Assembly (NCBI GenBank): GCA_029548445.1
Contig: JAKPNJ010000087.1
Span: 1-42,881, forward strand
From: Bacillota bacterium
GTDB taxonomy: Bacteria; Bacillota; Clostridia; Saccharofermentanales; UBA5734
Direction: 5' to 3'
DNA length: 42,881 bases
The position numbers were made by a program, and so were the translations under genes. The notes below the pieces were generated by a model. The model was not told the origin of the DNA. It saw only the letters and a list, made by a program, of their open reading frames with translations, and did not search any database. The first letter of the stretch is position 1; each line of letters starts with the position of its first letter. Below are positions 1-10,243 of the stretch, piece by piece.

Positions 1-1750
1 ATAGCGCGTTTACGCTGATGCGGGTATGCCGGTCATCCAGGATGCAGGCAGCTTCCTCGAGATGGGTCATGTCCAGCCTGGCTGCATGGAGGGCGGCTGC
101 CCCGTTCGTCCAGGTGGTCATGGCATCCCGGCCGGGGTCGGTCCGAAACAGCGTGGCAACATATTCCCTGACAGACCTGTGGACCCGATGCAAACTGCGC
201 CGAAGGCTCCGGAGACGCCTGGACATGGCCAGCCGGCCAGACAACGCCAGGGTGGCCGAGACGAGGCCGGCCGACAGGAGTCCGAGAATCGCCCAGCCGG
301 TGTCATCGGCTCGTGTCAGGACCCGCAGGGCTTCGAGAAGGATCGGGACAAGCCCGATGGCCAGGAGCAGGATCCCGACCGTTCTCTTCGTTGGCCGTTG
401 TTTCAGTTTCTCCTCGATCATCCGGGATTCCGTCTCGATGTGGACGAGGGAATGCGCCATGGCTGGCCGTTGGGCGGACCTCCCCCCTTCCTTCCTGGAC
501 AGGGCGTCCATCAGGTCGGCCAGGGAGGCGCCGGTTTGGCCGCGGTATATCGAATCGGCATGGTTGGCCAGGTTGGGAGCGCGGGCATTGCGGACCATAC
601 CGTCCAGGACGGCGTCGGAAGTTGAATGCCCCATCATGACGGCCCGAAGCACGGCCAGGTACACTCTCCGATCGCGCTCCCCTTCCCGGATTCCGGTGAG
701 AAGCCGATGGATGGCCTGGGCTTTCCTCGCCTTCGCCTCGTGAACCTGGCTTTGGATGAACGCTTTTCCTGCACCGGATTCCGCAATTCGTCCGGCAGCT
801 CCCTGGGTCCGTTCCCGGTTCTGCAACATGCGTCCGGCCAGGTCCGCGGACGTCTCGGCGAACCGGAAACCTGCCTGGCTCCGGTCGAGCTCCCGGAGCA
901 GGCGGCCCGCATAGGACACATATCCGCTTCGGATCCTGCGCCAGAGTCGTCGGTCCTGGTCCTTCTCCGCCTCGTCTGCCGGAACGGCTTTCAGCTCCGA
1001 TCCATCCACCGGGGGAGGGTCTCCGGGGGTAAACGGCTCGATCTCTCCTCCTGCTTCTTCCGGCAATTCCCCCAGAAGCTGCTCCTTCGCACGGTTCAGC
1101 ATGGATGGGGACGAGGCCGTTTCCAGCTGCCGATCCAATTCTTCGAGCCCTTGCCGCGCCCGGGCCAATCGCCAGGCGCACCGGGCGATCTCGGGCACAA
1201 CGCTCGCCTCCGGATCGGCCAGCCCGACAATCACGTCCCGAACCTGGTCCGGGCTCCCGGAATCCGAATGGCAGATGGCCTTCAGGATCAGGAGTCGGGC
1301 GAGTTCACGGTGGATGGCCAAAGGGTCCTGGACCAGGATGCAGCGGTGGTTCAGGATACAGGTGGTCCCGGACCCGATCGGTCTCCGCTTGTTGCAGCGG
1401 GAACAGGGGGAGATGTCCCTGGGCGCGACGAGATGAATGGTCGGCGGCGGGATACCGGCTCGACGGCACAGGTCCTCGACTGCCTTGGCCATCCTGTCAC
1501 AGGCTGATTCGGACCGGGAAGGACCGGTTTGTTGAAACAGGAAAATGCGGACGCGGGAGGCAGATTGGAGCCGGTCGAGTTCCCGCAGCATGCTTTCCGC
1601 CAGGATGGAAGGCGGGATGTTCCCGAGGTGCAGCGTTGGATCGGACGCAAGCGGAAAGCGCAGGTCCGGGTTGCAGTCATAGAAGACGGCTCTCCCCCGA
1701 TGGAGGAGGTCCGCATCCTCGCGGGAAACGGGCAGAACCAGGCATGACAT
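1..1750 (-). CDS. Uncharacterised protein with a two-TM hairpin, tubulin-operon partner (3' end outside window)
   Basis: Absent from the ORF track because it has no stop before the window edge. I checked the minus frame codon by codon from ATG at 1750 to base 2 and found no stop. Starts MSCLVLPVSREDADLLHRGRAVFYDCNPDLRFPLASDPTLHLGNIPPSILAESMLRELDRLQ; contains PCSRCNKRR..CILNHRCIL, then a hairpin RTVGILLLAIGLVPILLEALRVL / GWAILGLLSAGLVSATLALSGRL. Begins about 12 nt after the tubulin-like stop. Confidence 0.85.
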   Translation of the reverse strand, partial: MSCLVLPVSREDADLLHRGRAVFYDCNPDLRFPLASDPTLHLGNIPPSILAESMLRELDRLQSASRVRIFLFQQTGPSRSESACDRMAKAVEDLCRRAGIPPPTIHLVAPRDISPCSRCNKRRPIGSGTTCILNHRCILVQDPLAIHRELARLLILKAICHSDSGSPDQVRDVIVGLADPEASVVPEIARCAWRLARARQGLEELDRQLETASSPSMLNRAKEQLLGELPEEAGGEIEPFTPGDPPPVDGSELKAVPADEAEKDQDRRLWRRIRSGYVSYAGRLLRELDRSQAGFRFAETSADLAGRMLQNRERTQGAAGRIAESGAGKAFIQSQVHEAKARKAQAIHRLLTGIREGERDRRVYLAVLRAVMMGHSTSDAVLDGMVRNARAPNLANHADSIYRGQTGASLADLMDALSRKEGGRSAQRPAMAHSLVHIETESRMIEEKLKQRPTKRTVGILLLAIGLVPILLEALRVLTRADDTGWAILGLLSAGLVSATLALSGRLAMSRRLRSLRRSLHRVHRSVREYVATLFRTDPGRDAMTTWTNGAAALHAARLDMTHLEEAACILDDRHTRISVNAL

Positions 1751-1761
1751 GCAGCTGTTCC

Positions 1762-4700
1762 CTACTCCCGGTGGCCTTTGCGGAACGAATTGCGATTCAG
1801 CCACTGCCGGATATTGGCGGCCTGGTTGGCGAGGAGCGGGATCGGCGATTCGAGCCCCATGGAAATGAATCCGCCAGGCTCCCGGATGTAGTCCTGGATG
1901 GCCTCGATGGCCGCCCCGTGGAGGACGGCGCCATCGGTCGCATATTCCGTCGAGGTCAATCGTGCGATGATCCGGGCGACATTCTCCTGGAGGACTTCGC
2001 AAAGCAGTTCGGCGATCTGGCTCCTGGCGGCGCCACGCTCCGCACTTTCCTGGAGGGAAAACATGAGGACCAGGTCGGCGATGTTCGACACGCGGCTCAT
2101 GTCGGTTTCGGATGGATTGCCGGTTCCCGTCGCATCGGACAGCAGCGTGACTCCGAGGAGACGATCGAGGTGGAGCGGGCTTTTCCGGAAATCGAATACG
2201 CCCAGCGTCGGCTCATTCAGGACCGCGGCAATGTCGGCATCCAGCTGGCGGACGATCCGTGGATTTTCAAAGAGCCGGAGAAAGAGATGATAGAGATTGT
2301 AATGCCGTTCGTCCGTCTGGAACACCATGGGGGTGGTTCCCGCAACGAACATGGGACGGTTGTCCACGGGCCGATACATTTCCGTGATGAAACCGAGGGC
2401 AATGCCGAACAGCAGGACCTTGCCCACTTTTTTCCTGTATGCCGCCGCATCGGACTCGAGGAGGTCCGGCAGGCAGGTGGGTCGGATCCATCGCTTGTCG
2501 ATATGGGGATTGACTTCCCGCGTATCCGACTCGGCGTATCGTTCCAGTTCCCGCAGCAGCTTCATCACGCGGGCATCATAGGCCTGCCGGTATTCCGCCC
2601 CTTCGCGGGCAATGCGCGGCAGGGCATCCGCCACCAGGTCATAGGTGTTGCGATACAGGATGATTTCATAGGGGCTGAAGCCTTCTTCCAGGTATTGGAC
2701 CGTCGGGCCCAGGCACTCCGTCAGGACATCGGCGCCGATGCCATCGCGGACGGAAGCCGGCATGCAGGCAAACATCTGGCTGCAGGCGGGATTGAAGGCA
2801 TCCAGGTTGACGGCCGAATTCCTGTCCAGGGTCTGGAAGAATCCCTTCCACAAGTTTCTTGCATTGGGGGACGGATGGGAATGGCAGAGCCGGTCGTGCA
2901 GCATCGCCGCCACATCGATCCGCAGGTCCAGTGCCGCCAGGCGGCTCCTGTCGCGGCGGATCCCCGACAGGTAGTTCTCGACATAGGTATCCTGCAGGAT
3001 GCTGTCGTAATCGGATGTGTCCAGGCTTCCGTTCTGTCCGATCAGTGTATCTTTCATGATGGACCGGACGTACAGCCGCCGATAGAATGTCCGGCTGGCC
3101 TGGTCCCCCAGGGCGATGTCGTCCACCTGGCGGCGCACATGATTGTACAAGGCGGATTTCTCTTCATAGCTGTCGAACAGGTAGCGGTTCGACCGATTCC
3201 CGTCGTTTCGATGCCGGTTGCCCAGGTCGACCAGCGACCGCTGGAAACGGGTGATCATGGCATCCAGGGAATGGAAGAACTGCTCGTACTCCCGGACCAG
3301 GCCCTCCAGCTCAATGAGCATATCCGACAGAACCCGCTCCAGGAGTGCATCCGAGAAGAATCGATCGATTTCCTGCAGCAGGTCCTGGGTCGTCTTGGCG
3401 TAGTCCGACAGGGAGTCCCAAAACTCGTTCCGCCTGTTGTACGTCTTCCTGACCTGCGCGAGGCGATTGCCCAGGTGGCCGATTTCGGACCGGATGCTCT
3501 CCTTCTGGTCGCGAATGCGTTTTTCCAGGTTTTCGGACCAGGTCACCTCATCGCCAAGCTTGTCGCGTATGGCCGTTTTCAACAAGTACAGGAACGCCCG
3601 GGCAGCAATGGGATTCAGCGGCGTGGGACCGGACAGGTAGTGATTCAGGCTCGCGGGGTTCCGCTCGATGTACGACTCCCTGGTGACCTCGTCGTCGGAA
3701 CGGAGAATGCTGGCCGCCAGGGCCCGATGGTTCTGGGCCACGACCCGCTCGACCCGTTCCATATAGGTACGAAGGGCATCGGGTATCTTCTCGGCCCGAC
3801 CGAGGTACTGATCCTTCATCGCCGTTTGCCCCCGCATCCCCGGCTGGACGGAGAAAACGGCCCGCTCCCGGCGCTCGGCGATGTCCTGTTGCTGGCTGGA
3901 CAGGCGCCGAATGGGTTCCTCGATGGCGTCGAGGAAGGCATCAACCCGGGTGCAGTACCGGGCCGGTTCTTCCGATGCAAGACCGTCCGGTCGGACATTG
4001 AGGGAGTCGAGAATATCCTTGAAAAATGGCTCTCCTTCCTTGATCTGCAGCAGCTCGACATATCGGCGGTGAATCTCGGGCCGAAGCGAAAGGGCGTCGC
4101 CCTGGGACCGCCGACGCTCGTATTCCTCGAGTTCTCTCTCGAATTCATGGTCCAGGGTCCGCCATCGCTCGCTGACATGGTTCATCGACGCCCGCGTCGA
4201 GACAAAATGCAGGATGTCGTCAAACGGGTAGACCAGCTTGGACAGGCCGAACCCGCCAAACCGGTTGAGTCCGTCCTGTCGTTGGCTGGCCTTGACGATA
4301 TTGTCTTCATTGGAATTGATCTGGGAGCCGAGTACCGTAAAGAGCTGGACATAGACGGCATCGGCTGTCGCATCGAGATGGGCCGAGAAATCGACGAGTG
4401 TCTCGCCATTGGCATTGCTTCCCTCCCGCAGGAAAAGGAAGTCGTATGGGGGGATCAGTGTGTCGCCGTCCCAGAGCCCCTGGAGAACGGGGCGCTCGAA
4501 ATAGAGCTCCTGCAGGGCCTGTGCTTTCTGCATGCGGACCAGCCCGACATACTCCTTGATCGTGGCATAGGCGTTGGCCCGGATGTCCTCCCGCTCCGAC
4601 TCCGGGATCGGAAGGCTTGCGAAGCAGCTGGGCATGAGGAATGTGCCCCGGACCGTCATGTTCTGGAGATGGACGATTTCCCGAATACGGGACTTGACGT

Positions 4701-5181
4701 GGAGCGCGACGGGAAGGCAGAGGCCCGATCCGGTCCCTCCCGCCAGGGATCCGACAATGTGGATATGGGCCGCAACGCCCTCCCCCTGGTTGTCCACCCG
4801 GATGATATTCTGGATGCTCCGGTCCAGCGGGGTCATGCGGCCCTCCCGAACCCCGATGTCAAACAGGAGCCGGGACAATTGGCGGACCTGGGCGGCGCCG
4901 GTATTCAGCGGCTTGATCCCCAAGGCCGGATAGTTGACGAACCATTCGTCCAGGTTCAACGGTTTCCGATACTTGTCGACTGTTTGGTTCACGGTCCGTG
5001 CGTCCGTCAGGTCGCAGGCGGAAATCCGGCGGTCCCGCGTAACCGCCTGGTCCGTATCGATGACGACGAAATGGACGCGATCCCGATGCCCGATGCCATG
5101 CTCCCGCCGGAATCGTTCCGCAACGCTGCGCACGATGGTGCTTCCCGTACCGCCAAGACCGATCAGCAGAACCTTGTCCAT
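1762..5181 (-). CDS. Tubulin/FtsZ-like GTPase superfamily protein (Tubulin_2-like), 1139 aa
   Basis: N-terminal MDKVLLIGLGGTGSTIVRSVAERF and the tubulin signature loop HIVGSLAGGTGSGLCLPVALHVKSRI. RBS aggaggt upstream of ATG. Confidence 0.85.
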   Translation of the reverse strand: MDKVLLIGLGGTGSTIVRSVAERFRREHGIGHRDRVHFVVIDTDQAVTRDRRISACDLTDARTVNQTVDKYRKPLNLDEWFVNYPALGIKPLNTGAAQVRQLSRLLFDIGVREGRMTPLDRSIQNIIRVDNQGEGVAAHIHIVGSLAGGTGSGLCLPVALHVKSRIREIVHLQNMTVRGTFLMPSCFASLPIPESEREDIRANAYATIKEYVGLVRMQKAQALQELYFERPVLQGLWDGDTLIPPYDFLFLREGSNANGETLVDFSAHLDATADAVYVQLFTVLGSQINSNEDNIVKASQRQDGLNRFGGFGLSKLVYPFDDILHFVSTRASMNHVSERWRTLDHEFERELEEYERRRSQGDALSLRPEIHRRYVELLQIKEGEPFFKDILDSLNVRPDGLASEEPARYCTRVDAFLDAIEEPIRRLSSQQQDIAERRERAVFSVQPGMRGQTAMKDQYLGRAEKIPDALRTYMERVERVVAQNHRALAASILRSDDEVTRESYIERNPASLNHYLSGPTPLNPIAARAFLYLLKTAIRDKLGDEVTWSENLEKRIRDQKESIRSEIGHLGNRLAQVRKTYNRRNEFWDSLSDYAKTTQDLLQEIDRFFSDALLERVLSDMLIELEGLVREYEQFFHSLDAMITRFQRSLVDLGNRHRNDGNRSNRYLFDSYEEKSALYNHVRRQVDDIALGDQASRTFYRRLYVRSIMKDTLIGQNGSLDTSDYDSILQDTYVENYLSGIRRDRSRLAALDLRIDVAAMLHDRLCHSHPSPNARNLWKGFFQTLDRNSAVNLDAFNPACSQMFACMPASVRDGIGADVLTECLGPTVQYLEEGFSPYEIILYRNTYDLVADALPRIAREGAEYRQAYDARVMKLLRELERYAESDTREVNPHIDKRWIRPTCLPDLLESDAAAYRKKVGKVLLFGIALGFITEMYRPVDNRPMFVAGTTPMVFQTDERHYNLYHLFLRLFENPRIVRQLDADIAAVLNEPTLGVFDFRKSPLHLDRLLGVTLLSDATGTGNPSETDMSRVSNIADLVLMFSLQESAERGAARSQIAELLCEVLQENVARIIARLTSTEYATDGAVLHGAAIEAIQDYIREPGGFISMGLESPIPLLANQAANIRQWLNRNSFRKGHRE

Positions 5182-5197
5182 TGGAGACCTCCTGGTG

Positions 5198-7363
5198 CTA
5201 TTTGATAAATTCGCTCGTTTCGGTATAAAGATAGACTTCTTGGGGGAGCGCCGCTTTCCGGAGCATATCCTCCGACTGAAAAACCGTTATCCTGTCCCCG
5301 GGGCCGATCCGAACCGGCGCTTTCCCGGACCCGGCTTCCTTGCGGACAGCCGCAGCGCCGATGGTCATGCGGCCTGCAAACTGCTGGACAGTTGCGTAGT
5401 CCAGCAGGACATGGTTCTTGCCGGTGGCCACGATCCGGATCGATCCGATCCGGCAGGACTCGGGGATCCAGGGAACCAGCCAGCGGGTGACAAAGCGCCG
5501 GCCCAGGTAGAACATGCTTTGCAGCTGTCCGACCAGCCTGTCGTACTGCTTTCTTTGCAGGAACTTCAGTTGGGTGGGTGTGTCGATCTGGTAGAACGCC
5601 ACCGCATGGTTCCTGGAGAATCTCTTCTTTGCAATGAGACCGGTCACATAGGCAATCGCGGCCAGTCCGGCCAGGACGAGGAGAATGAACACCGACCACT
5701 TGATCCACCAGGAAATGTCGGCGATGTCCAGCAGGACCGTATGGTCGGCCTGTTCATGGGGACGGTCCGTCTTCAGCCGCATGGACACCCGGATCTGTCC
5801 CACCTGGGTTAAAGGCATGAACGGATGCATTTCAGGCTGGAGGAGAAAAACGCCCTCCGCTGCGTCCCGCCTGGCGGAAAGCCGGGCCCCTCCGCTGTCG
5901 AGAATGTCCAGGGTCATCCGGGCCACCTCTTCGGGCGTCGCCCGGACACCTTCGATATAGGGGACCAGGCGGATCGGCGGTGTCGACCCCAGCGCTCCGT
6001 ATGAGGATCGCCATACCCCCCCGATTTCGTCCCGCAGCTCGATCTTTCGGACATCGAAAACTTCGAACTGGATCTCCTGCTCCGTCCGATAGAAGTCCTC
6101 GATCTCCGCTGTGGCCCGGATTGACATGGGTCCCTTCTCCAACTCGAAATGGACGGAGGGATCATCGAACGTCCGCGTGACCCCATTCTGTTCGACAACG
6201 ATCCGGTAGCGGAGGGCATCCGGCATCAGGTCCGCCGGAATGACGCGGCCTGATACGGCATCCGTGAACTCAAGCCGCAGGGAGAACCGGTCTCCCATCC
6301 GGAAGACGGCGGTATCCGGATCCGTGACAACCACGTCGTTCTGGAGGATTTGGATGCGCGAGAAGACCGCCGGCTCATACAGGACCTCGATGGCCTGGGG
6401 ATCGACGTCCCCCGAGAAGTGCACTTCAACGTCTCCGGGAGGAATGACATCCTGCAGGTCCTTCGGAAAGACCTGGGCCAGGCACCCGAAGATCATGCCC
6501 GCCGGACTTTCCATCCGGTAGATGTCTTCGGCGCTGTACTCCATGGAGACCCCGCCGATGGTGACATTGGAAACGCCGATGGCCCTGTTTTGCGACAGGA
6601 TGACCAGTTTCCTCAAGCTTAGTTGGTTCCGGAAGAGGATGCTGTCTTCCCTGGCCTCGAGATACCGGGCACTGGCCCTGGCCCGGCCGCTGACCAGGTC
6701 CGCGATTTCCTGCATCCGCGCGACGATTTCGTCGGCTTGCGACTGGTAGGCAAAGAATCCATTCTCCGGTTCGGACTGGAATATGGCCGCATCCGACCCG
6801 ATGGCGAAATAGGCGACCCGGGGGGTTACCTCCGGAACGACAGCGGTCCTGGCGAACTCCTTCAGCCGGCGCTCGACCTGTGCCGGGTCCTCGGCCCTGT
6901 CCCTGGACCTCTGCATGATGCCATCGGACAGGACGATCAGCCAGCATTCGGTATTGGGCAGGATCCGTTTCTTCTGATCCCTGAATACGTCCATGGCGGT
7001 TTGCACCGCTTCATAGGGCGTATATCCCCCTCCCTCCGGCGCATACCGGAGCGCGTCGATGGCGGACTGCCTGTCCTCCTGGATTGGAACCTCCACGGCC
7101 GTATCGGGTTTGCCCATACGGGTAACATACAGGATGTCCTGGCGGTCCAGCAGGGCGCACAGGGTCTGGAGCGCATAATTGGCCTGGTCGCTCTTGCCTT
7201 CCTGCTGCATCGATCCGGAATCGTCATAGACGATGGATATAAAACGCTGCGGATACAGGAAAGCGGCGGACACGGGTACACGGGGACACAAGGCGAGCAG
7301 GACGAGCACCAGGGTCAGCGCCTGGAAAACTGGATGGCCTCCCTGTCTCAGACTCCGCTCCAT
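5198..7363 (-). CDS. Exported von Willebrand factor A domain protein with C-terminal TM segment and cytosolic tail
   Basis: Signal peptide (FQALTLVLVLLALCPRVPVSAA), MIDAS motif FISIVYDDSGSM, later TM WWIKWSVFILLVLAGLAAIAYVTGLI followed by about 130 aa of tail. Confidence 0.85.
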   Translation of the reverse strand: MERSLRQGGHPVFQALTLVLVLLALCPRVPVSAAFLYPQRFISIVYDDSGSMQQEGKSDQANYALQTLCALLDRQDILYVTRMGKPDTAVEVPIQEDRQSAIDALRYAPEGGGYTPYEAVQTAMDVFRDQKKRILPNTECWLIVLSDGIMQRSRDRAEDPAQVERRLKEFARTAVVPEVTPRVAYFAIGSDAAIFQSEPENGFFAYQSQADEIVARMQEIADLVSGRARASARYLEAREDSILFRNQLSLRKLVILSQNRAIGVSNVTIGGVSMEYSAEDIYRMESPAGMIFGCLAQVFPKDLQDVIPPGDVEVHFSGDVDPQAIEVLYEPAVFSRIQILQNDVVVTDPDTAVFRMGDRFSLRLEFTDAVSGRVIPADLMPDALRYRIVVEQNGVTRTFDDPSVHFELEKGPMSIRATAEIEDFYRTEQEIQFEVFDVRKIELRDEIGGVWRSSYGALGSTPPIRLVPYIEGVRATPEEVARMTLDILDSGGARLSARRDAAEGVFLLQPEMHPFMPLTQVGQIRVSMRLKTDRPHEQADHTVLLDIADISWWIKWSVFILLVLAGLAAIAYVTGLIAKKRFSRNHAVAFYQIDTPTQLKFLQRKQYDRLVGQLQSMFYLGRRFVTRWLVPWIPESCRIGSIRIVATGKNHVLLDYATVQQFAGRMTIGAAAVRKEAGSGKAPVRIGPGDRITVFQSEDMLRKAALPQEVYLYTETSEFIK

Positions 7364-7413
7364 ATCCGCCGGCCTCCGGGTCCGCTACATTCTCCTGAAA
7401 ATCGTATCCTGGC

Positions 7414-7899
7414 TCAGCTGATCTCCGACGGATCGAGATATCCCTTGGCCACCGCGAAGAACTTGTCATCGTACCGCTCGACGGTCGAGTGGATGACCCG
7501 GATGACCAGGGGGATCAGTTCGATGCCGATGATGCTGTCGACAAAGGGGATGTTGACATCGAATTCCGGCATGCCATCGCGGAAATCCATGGAGAAGTAC
7601 CCGATCATCATGCCGTAGTTGGCCCTTGCCAGGGCCTCGCAGAAGACCGGGAATCGTTCCTTGTCCACCTTGAGCTGGAAGAAGCTGGAGAACAGGAGCA
7701 TTTCCCGCTGGGCATTGACCGAAATCACCATCTGGTGCTCGAGGTCCTTTGTCCTGTAGTGGAACGAGTAACGGAAATTTTCCTCGTCCACCTTCAGGCC
7801 CTTGATCTCGAAATCCTGCATGACCTGTCCGATCATGTCGAAAAGGCCCCGGGCCTTCTCCATCTTCTCCTGCGGGATCGTTTCATTGGAATCGCTCAT
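7414..7899 (-). CDS. YbjN-like / type III secretion chaperone-like small protein
   Basis: 161 aa; fold-like pattern NFRYSFHYRTKDLEHQMVISVNAQREMLLFSSFFQLKVDKERFPVFCEALARANYGMMIGYFSMDFRDGMPEFDVNIPF. Confidence 0.65.
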   Translation of the reverse strand: MSDSNETIPQEKMEKARGLFDMIGQVMQDFEIKGLKVDEENFRYSFHYRTKDLEHQMVISVNAQREMLLFSSFFQLKVDKERFPVFCEALARANYGMMIGYFSMDFRDGMPEFDVNIPFVDSIIGIELIPLVIRVIHSTVERYDDKFFAVAKGYLDPSEIS

Positions 7900-7911
7900 G
7901 CTCGTCTCCTT

Positions 7912-10209
7912 TCATTTTTCGGTCCGGAATCCGATGGGATTCGACATCCGGACCTTGGCTCTCTTGTTCTCCTCTTCCTTCTGGATTTCCTGGATCGCCT
8001 GCAGGACATCGTCCGTTTCCATCGTCCGCAAGGCCTCCGGGTCCAGCTGGTTCGTCCGGATCACCCTTTCCGCCAGCTTGGCTGTAGCCCGTTCCACCAG
8101 GTTCCGGACATACCGGCCGTTGCCGAAGTCCTCGTCGCTTTTCCGGAGCGGGAGGGACTGGAAATGCCGCTGGATTTCCTGCTCGGCGCCTTCCGAGATG
8201 CGGATCGAGGGTCCGGCCAGTCGATGGAATATCTGGACGAGCTCGCCGGAAGTGTAGTCCGGAAAATCGATGTAGTGGGCGACACGGCTGTTCATGCCGG
8301 GATTCGACTGAAGCATGGACTTCATTTCGTCCCGATATCCGGCCAGGATGACGACCGTGTCATGCCGGTGGGCTTCCATAAAGGAAATCAGGGTGCTGAT
8401 TGCCTCCTTGCCGTAGGCGTCCCGTTCGTCGAGCATCAGGGAATAGGCTTCATCGATGAACAGGACCGATCCGACAGCCTTTTCACAGGCGCGGGCGGTC
8501 AGCTTGGCCGTATGACCCATATAGGCGCCGATGAGGTGCTCCCGGGAGACCTCGAAGAACTCCCCGTGCTTCAGGAGACCCAGTTCCTTGAAAATGCGGC
8601 CGAGCAGACGCGCCACGGATGTCTTGCCGGTGCCCGGATTGCCCGTGAAGGCCATGTGCAGGCTGTTGTCCCGGGCGAGGCCGCCAGTTTCCTGGATCAG
8701 GCGGTTCCATTTCTGGAACCGGGCGATTTCGAGCACCTTCTTCTTGACCTCGTCCAGTCCGATGAGCTGGTTCAGTTCTCCCTCGGCGGTATCGACACCC
8801 GGTTTCATCCTCTCCTTCACGAGACCGGACAACACGTTCCGGACCGAGGTCCGGGATTCCTCGGCGGAGTCGGACTTGAGATTCCGGCTGGCCAGGAACC
8901 GATAGGCCAGTTCCCTTGCGATCTTGTCGGCTGTCTCATACTGATAGAAGCGGCCGTCCGACCGTTCCTGGTCGATCAGGCTCCGGACCAGGGATCGGCA
9001 GTCCTCGTCGGTATCCAGTTCGATGTCAAATTCCTTGAGCCTTTTTCGTACATGCTGATACAGCTCCTCGTCGCCGGGAATGACGATTCGGACAGGTTCG
9101 AGAAAGAATCGGTCCGAAAGCTTTCTCCTCAGCTTTTCGAAATATCCTTCATCATCGGACAGCAGCAGGAAGACCATGACATTTTTGTCTTCCTGGCGGT
9201 ACAGCCGCTCGATCACCAGGTCCAGCGCCTCGAGTCCCCGGGTCGAATCCGCCGGAAGGGGGACGATACAGACCGATCCGTGGCGCTTCGAGAAGGTCTC
9301 CTCGAGCTGCCGACCGATCTCGGTCTTCCCGTTTTGCAGTTCTTCCCAATCGATATCGATGGTGCGAATCGGATCCATCCTGGCCGAGTCCAGGACATGA
9401 TACTCACCCAGGATTGTCCGCAACAGATGGTAGGCCGGATCCAGGGTCAGGCCCGGTGCCGATTGGACCAGGAGGTGGGGTACGCAGTTCTTTCGACGCT
9501 CCGGGGGGACCTGGGCCAGGGCGGCCGCAATCCTGCCAAGGGTTCGGGCGAACCCCTCGAGCCCGGGAACGCGCTCCAGGAGCCGAAGCTGGGATGCAAC
9601 GCCATCCTGGGAGGGAGTCGCAACGGGCTGGCCGGGCAACTCCTCGGCCCTTTCCGGCTCGTCCGGACTCTCGACAGGAACGGGCGGTTTCGCCTTCCCG
9701 GGAGGCTCCGCGTTCCCGGGAAGTTCCGGCGGAATCTCGATCCCCGGCTCGGCCCCCTTGAGGGATCGAAGGAATGCGTCGGTCTCGTTCCGCAGTTCCT
9801 TCGGGAGATAGCCCGAGCCGCACAGGGTCAGGAGATCGGGCAGGTCGTCCGGGGCGACCTTGAGGATGCGGACATATACCTCCTGCGGCGCCAATTCCAG
9901 GCGATCACTTATCCGGCCGCGGAATAGGCCGGTATCGGGCAGCAGGAGGGAGTCCATTGGCGCCCCATGCGAATCGGGCGACCCGGGCAGGACCAGGAGA
10001 AAGTGGTGGGTGTCGACTGCCCGATGCAGGACGAACAGGCGCCCTCCCTCTTCCTTCAGGTCGAAGGGAAGCGCATCCACTACAAGGTCGCGAAACTGGA
10101 ATGTTCGGTTCAGGAGATTGTTGACCCTGGGGATTCGGATACTGTCCTTTGAGATGCGAATGACGAGGCGTACGATTCCTTGGTGATCCGGTCCCGGCTG
10201 CTCCGTCAT
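7912..10209 (-). CDS. CbbX/SpoVK-type AAA+ ATPase with ~450-aa N-terminal extension
   Basis: Walker A FTGNPGTGKTSVARLLG, Walker B SVLFIDEAYSL, sensor VVILAGYRDEM, C-terminal FGNGRYVRNLVERATAKLAERV. ORF track starts at 10215; ATG at 10209 has better RBS spacing from gggag. Confidence 0.9.
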   Translation of the reverse strand: MTEQPGPDHQGIVRLVIRISKDSIRIPRVNNLLNRTFQFRDLVVDALPFDLKEEGGRLFVLHRAVDTHHFLLVLPGSPDSHGAPMDSLLLPDTGLFRGRISDRLELAPQEVYVRILKVAPDDLPDLLTLCGSGYLPKELRNETDAFLRSLKGAEPGIEIPPELPGNAEPPGKAKPPVPVESPDEPERAEELPGQPVATPSQDGVASQLRLLERVPGLEGFARTLGRIAAALAQVPPERRKNCVPHLLVQSAPGLTLDPAYHLLRTILGEYHVLDSARMDPIRTIDIDWEELQNGKTEIGRQLEETFSKRHGSVCIVPLPADSTRGLEALDLVIERLYRQEDKNVMVFLLLSDDEGYFEKLRRKLSDRFFLEPVRIVIPGDEELYQHVRKRLKEFDIELDTDEDCRSLVRSLIDQERSDGRFYQYETADKIARELAYRFLASRNLKSDSAEESRTSVRNVLSGLVKERMKPGVDTAEGELNQLIGLDEVKKKVLEIARFQKWNRLIQETGGLARDNSLHMAFTGNPGTGKTSVARLLGRIFKELGLLKHGEFFEVSREHLIGAYMGHTAKLTARACEKAVGSVLFIDEAYSLMLDERDAYGKEAISTLISFMEAHRHDTVVILAGYRDEMKSMLQSNPGMNSRVAHYIDFPDYTSGELVQIFHRLAGPSIRISEGAEQEIQRHFQSLPLRKSDEDFGNGRYVRNLVERATAKLAERVIRTNQLDPEALRTMETDDVLQAIQEIQKEEENKRAKVRMSNPIGFRTEK

Positions 10210-10243
10210 TTCCATTCTCCCGTCGTTGTCTCATTCTTTAATC

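Noticed and set aside
303-1181. 292-aa minus ORF and several small plus ORFs at the left edge
   Set aside because: Wrong frames overlapping the continuous minus-strand CDS 1-1750.
1105-5205. 1366-aa plus-strand ORF
   Set aside because: Antisense to the tubulin-like gene; Pro/Arg/Gly/Gln-rich shadow translation caused by high-GC codon bias, with no motifs.
7489-9927. 812-aa plus-strand ORF
   Set aside because: Antisense shadow of the YbjN and AAA+ genes, which have clear motifs on the minus strand.
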